Source: Lachnoclostridium sp. UBA933 (lineage in GTDB: Bacteria > Bacillota > Clostridia > Lachnospirales > Lachnospiraceae). Taken from it: a stretch of 7,555 nucleotides of DNA. Shown here piece after piece: positions 5,666-7,555 of this stretch. Position numbers and translations under genes: made by a program. The stretch spans positions 38,346 to 45,900 of the forward strand of contig DBDL01000074.1 of the NCBI GenBank assembly GCA_002293545.1, read 5' to 3'. The notes below the pieces were generated by a model, which ran no database searches, was not told where the DNA came from, and saw only the letters and a program-made list of their open reading frames with translations. The first letter of the stretch is position 1. Every line of letters begins with the position of its first letter.

Positions 5666-5797
5666 ATGAAAAGACATATTGCTTTATTAAGAGGTATCAA
5701 TATAAGTGGGAAAAACAAAATCCCTATGGTAGAATTGAAATCATGTTTTATAGAACTTGGCTACATAGATGTTTTTACATATCTCAAAGGAAAATGA
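5666..5797 (+). pseudogene. DUF1697 protein, N-terminal remnant (43 residues)
   Basis: Begins MKRHIALLRGINISGKNKIP, followed by MVELKSCFIELGYIDVFTYL. This is the characteristic N-terminus of DUF1697 proteins ('ALLRGINVGG.NKI.M.eLk..f..lG...V.TYi.SGNv.F'). The start is well supported: GAGGA at 5655-5659, six bases before the ATG. The frame ends at TGA (5795-5797) just where the conserved SGN motif should begin. The normal protein is about 180 residues, so some 75% is gone. In the next frame the code continues for about 20 codons to TAA at 5850-5852, suggesting a frameshift followed by loss of the rest. The function of the family is unknown. The fragment now serves as upstream DNA for the gene at 5875. 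Confidence 0.75.
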
Positions 5798-5802
5798 ACA
5801 TT

Positions 5803-5831
5803 TTGACAAAAGTAATTTTTTTATGTACTAT
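5803..5831 (+). promoter_or_regulatory. Near-consensus promoter for the GHKL-nuclease gene
   Basis: A perfect -35 box TTGACA (5803-5808), a 17-base AT-rich spacer with a T7 run, and TACTAT (5826-5831, four of six matches to TATAAT) as -10. Transcription would start near 5838, leaving a leader of about 37 bases with GGGAGG (5863-5868) six bases before the ATG at 5875. It lies within the DUF1697 remnant. Confidence 0.6.
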
Positions 5832-5874
5832 TACAGTAAGATAGAATTTCAATAAATTTGGTGGGAGGGAAAGG

Positions 5875-7555
5875 ATGGATATTCAAAAGATTGAACTGGG
5901 CTCAAAGGGCATAAAACGTGTTTTGAGAAAATATAAACCGGAGGAAGCTATTGCCGAATATGTATGGAATGGGTATGATGCTACAGCTACCAGCGTCTGC
6001 ATTAATGTTTTGCAGAATAGTATTTATGGCATAGAGGAAATAAGAATTTCTGATAATGGGTATGGAATTCCCCATGACCAGCTAAATACAAAATTTAAGA
6101 GGTTCTTTGAGTCGAATAAAATTATTATTCGTAATAGCGAATCAAATAGCTCTAGTTATCATGGAAAAAATGGTGTTGGGAGATTGACATTTTTTACTTT
6201 TGCAGGAAAAGCTGAATGGGAAACTGTGTATGAGAAAGACGGCAAAAGATACAAATATTCAATACAAATAGAAAGAGATGGTTTAAATGATTTTATTGCC
6301 ACTGAACCGGCAGAAGTACAGAGCGGTACAGAGCTAGGAACGGAAGTGAAATTTTATCAGATTAATGAAGAATTTCAATTCGATGTCATGAAACATTTTT
6401 TAAATATTGAATTTTGTTGGTTTTTAGAATTGATGAAAAAAAATGATTTTGAATTGCTGGTAAATAGTAAACCAATCAACTATTCTGAAATTCTTGAAGA
6501 TCGTGAGGTCAAAAATTATAAATATGGTAATATGGAATTCGATGTTATATTTTGTCGTTGGTCACAGAAGCTAAATGGTGAATATTCAAAATATTATTAC
6601 CTGGACGGTAGTAACAAGGAGAAATTCAAAGAAAATACCACTTTAAATAATAAAGGAGATAATTTTTTTCATAGTGTATATATAACGAGCTCATTATTTG
6701 ATGATTTTGATTTTACAGTAGTTACGAGTCAAATGCGGTTGAAAATTGCTAGAAATAGCAGAGAAGATGATGCATTCAAATATATAAAAAAAGAAATTGA
6801 TAATTTAATCAGAGAAAAAAGAACTCCCTTTATTAAAAAATATGCAAAGAGATTCTTGAAGACGGTTGAAGAAAAAGAAGCCTATCCTGATTTTGATGGA
6901 AATAATCCTGTAGACAATTTCAAAAAAGAATGTCTTGATGAATTGATTTCAACGGTGTATTATGTAGAGCCGAAAATATTATCAGGACTGAACAAACCAC
7001 AGTTAAAAACGATTATTAGGATGTTTGCATTAGTTATGGAATCAGGGGAAAGAGATAGTTTCGTTAAAATAATAGACAGCGTTGTAAATATGTCAAAAGA
7101 TGAGAGGGAAGAGTTGGCAGGTGCATTGGAATACACAACCATGTCAAATATATCCAGAACAATTCTATTGTTAAAGGATAGGGCTCAGGCTGTGGAAGAT
7201 TTAAAGGAATTGGTTTTCAATAAGGAACTCGGTGCAGGGGAAATTAATGCTATACAACCTTTTATAGAGAAACATTATTGGTTGTTTGGTGAGCAATATC
7301 ATTTAGTCACTGCTGAGGAGCCTGATTTTGAAGAGGCATTAAGAAGATATATTTACCTTCTTGACGGCGAAACATATACTAAAGAAGAGATAAATATTGA
7401 TGATCCGGATAAACGTAAGCAAATGGATATTTTTGCGGTACGTCAAATGAAGAATGGTGATATCAAAAGTAGTATTATTGTAGAATTAAAGCATCCCAAA
7501 ATAATGTTGGGTTACAAAGAACTGGAGCAGGTTAAAAAATATAAGGATGTTATTT
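5875..7555 (+). CDS. GHKL ATPase fused to PD-(D/E)XK (DUF4263/Shedu-like) nuclease, 3' end outside window
   Basis: 560 residues are visible and the frame is still open at the right edge. Residues 1-190 are a GHKL (HSP90/MutL/MORC-type) ATPase domain: AEYVWNGYDA (27-36) gives the Mg/ATP N-box (E28, N32, D35), ISDNGYGIP (58-66) the adenine-binding DxGxG box, and HGKNGVGRL (96-104) the glycine-rich ATP lid. Residues 190-330 hold a transducer-like region with MRLKIARNSRED (287-298). Residues 350-460 look helical. From 461 on, PFIEKHYWLFGEQY leads into a PD-(D/E)XK nuclease core: D518 (QMDIFA), E537-L538-K539 (IIVELKHP) and Q552/Y556 of a QxxxY helix, as in the DUF4263 domain of Shedu (SduA). Such proteins probably couple ATP-driven clamping or sensing to nucleic-acid cleavage, as proposed for MORC-like restriction-associated ATPases; an anti-phage role is inferred. 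GGAGG (5864-5868) fits the ATG. The gene is AT-rich (19 of 60 G+C at 6601-6660), unlike rlmD, suggesting transfer. Partner genes, if any, lie to the right. Confidence 0.85.
   Translation, partial: MDIQKIELGSKGIKRVLRKYKPEEAIAEYVWNGYDATATSVCINVLQNSIYGIEEIRISDNGYGIPHDQLNTKFKRFFESNKIIIRNSESNSSSYHGKNGVGRLTFFTFAGKAEWETVYEKDGKRYKYSIQIERDGLNDFIATEPAEVQSGTELGTEVKFYQINEEFQFDVMKHFLNIEFCWFLELMKKNDFELLVNSKPINYSEILEDREVKNYKYGNMEFDVIFCRWSQKLNGEYSKYYYLDGSNKEKFKENTTLNNKGDNFFHSVYITSSLFDDFDFTVVTSQMRLKIARNSREDDAFKYIKKEIDNLIREKRTPFIKKYAKRFLKTVEEKEAYPDFDGNNPVDNFKKECLDELISTVYYVEPKILSGLNKPQLKTIIRMFALVMESGERDSFVKIIDSVVNMSKDEREELAGALEYTTMSNISRTILLLKDRAQAVEDLKELVFNKELGAGEINAIQPFIEKHYWLFGEQYHLVTAEEPDFEEALRRYIYLLDGETYTKEEINIDDPDKRKQMDIFAVRQMKNGDIKSSIIVELKHPKIMLGYKELEQVKKYKDVI

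Noticed and set aside
5653..5844. 63-codon + strand frame overlapping the DUF1697 remnant
   Set aside because: It uses a different frame from the one that gives the recognisable ALLRGIN motif; its residues show no family pattern.
6960..7142. Reverse-strand 60-codon frame inside the GHKL-nuclease gene
   Set aside because: It lies opposite the helical middle of a 560-codon open frame with clear domain motifs.
1..7555. CRISPR array, tRNA or rRNA genes, complete insertion sequence or recombinase
   Set aside because: No regularly spaced repeats, no tRNA-like cloverleaf with GGTTCGA-type arm, no rRNA stretch, and no transposase or recombinase motifs were seen on reading both strands.

Overview
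The window looks like a piece of a Bacillota (Clostridia) chromosome, most likely from the Lachnospiraceae. This rests on purine-rich AGGAGG-type ribosome binding sites before most genes, a YhaM-type exoribonuclease next to an RlmD-type rRNA methyltransferase, a lysine-rich fibronectin-III-like surface protein, and RhuM, DUF1697 and DUF3795 family genes of the kind common in gut Clostridia. The genus cannot be fixed from the sequence alone.

Positions 1-3106 hold ordinary chromosomal genes, all on the + strand. First comes the C-terminal part of a secreted or surface protein with two fibronectin-III-like repeats (2-712, cut by the left edge). Then comes a translationally coupled pair: the 3'-5' exoribonuclease YhaM (777-1733) and the iron-sulfur 23S rRNA uracil-C5 methyltransferase RlmD (1730-3106), joined by an ATGA stop/start overlap. 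Both act on RNA, so their pairing makes sense.

At the 3' end of rlmD the character changes. Base composition falls (hand counts: 30 of 60 G+C at 2701-2760, 20 of 60 at 3241-3300, 19 of 60 at 6601-6660) and intact genes give way to accessory DNA. From 3107 to about 5860 there are small or damaged genes: a promoterless coding remnant abutting rlmD, a possible 43-residue reverse-strand ORF, a structured region ahead of a good promoter, a 75-residue HTH regulator overlapping a DUF6933-like gene that seems to have lost its middle, a 59-residue orphan ORF, a RhuM-family gene that seems to have lost part of its C-terminal half, and short remnants of a DUF3795 zinc-ribbon protein and a DUF1697 protein. 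The region reads as a decaying accessory cassette, possibly an element inserted at the rlmD 3' end.

The last gene (5875 to the right edge, 560 residues visible, still open) is the most interesting. It is a long intact reading frame that joins an N-terminal GHKL (HSP90/MutL/MORC-type) ATPase domain to a C-terminal PD-(D/E)XK nuclease domain resembling the DUF4263/Shedu (SduA) nuclease. All expected ATP-binding and nuclease signatures are visible. A near-consensus promoter stands directly in front of it, inside the DUF1697 remnant. It is a good candidate for a single-gene or multi-gene anti-phage defence system; any partner genes would lie beyond the right edge.
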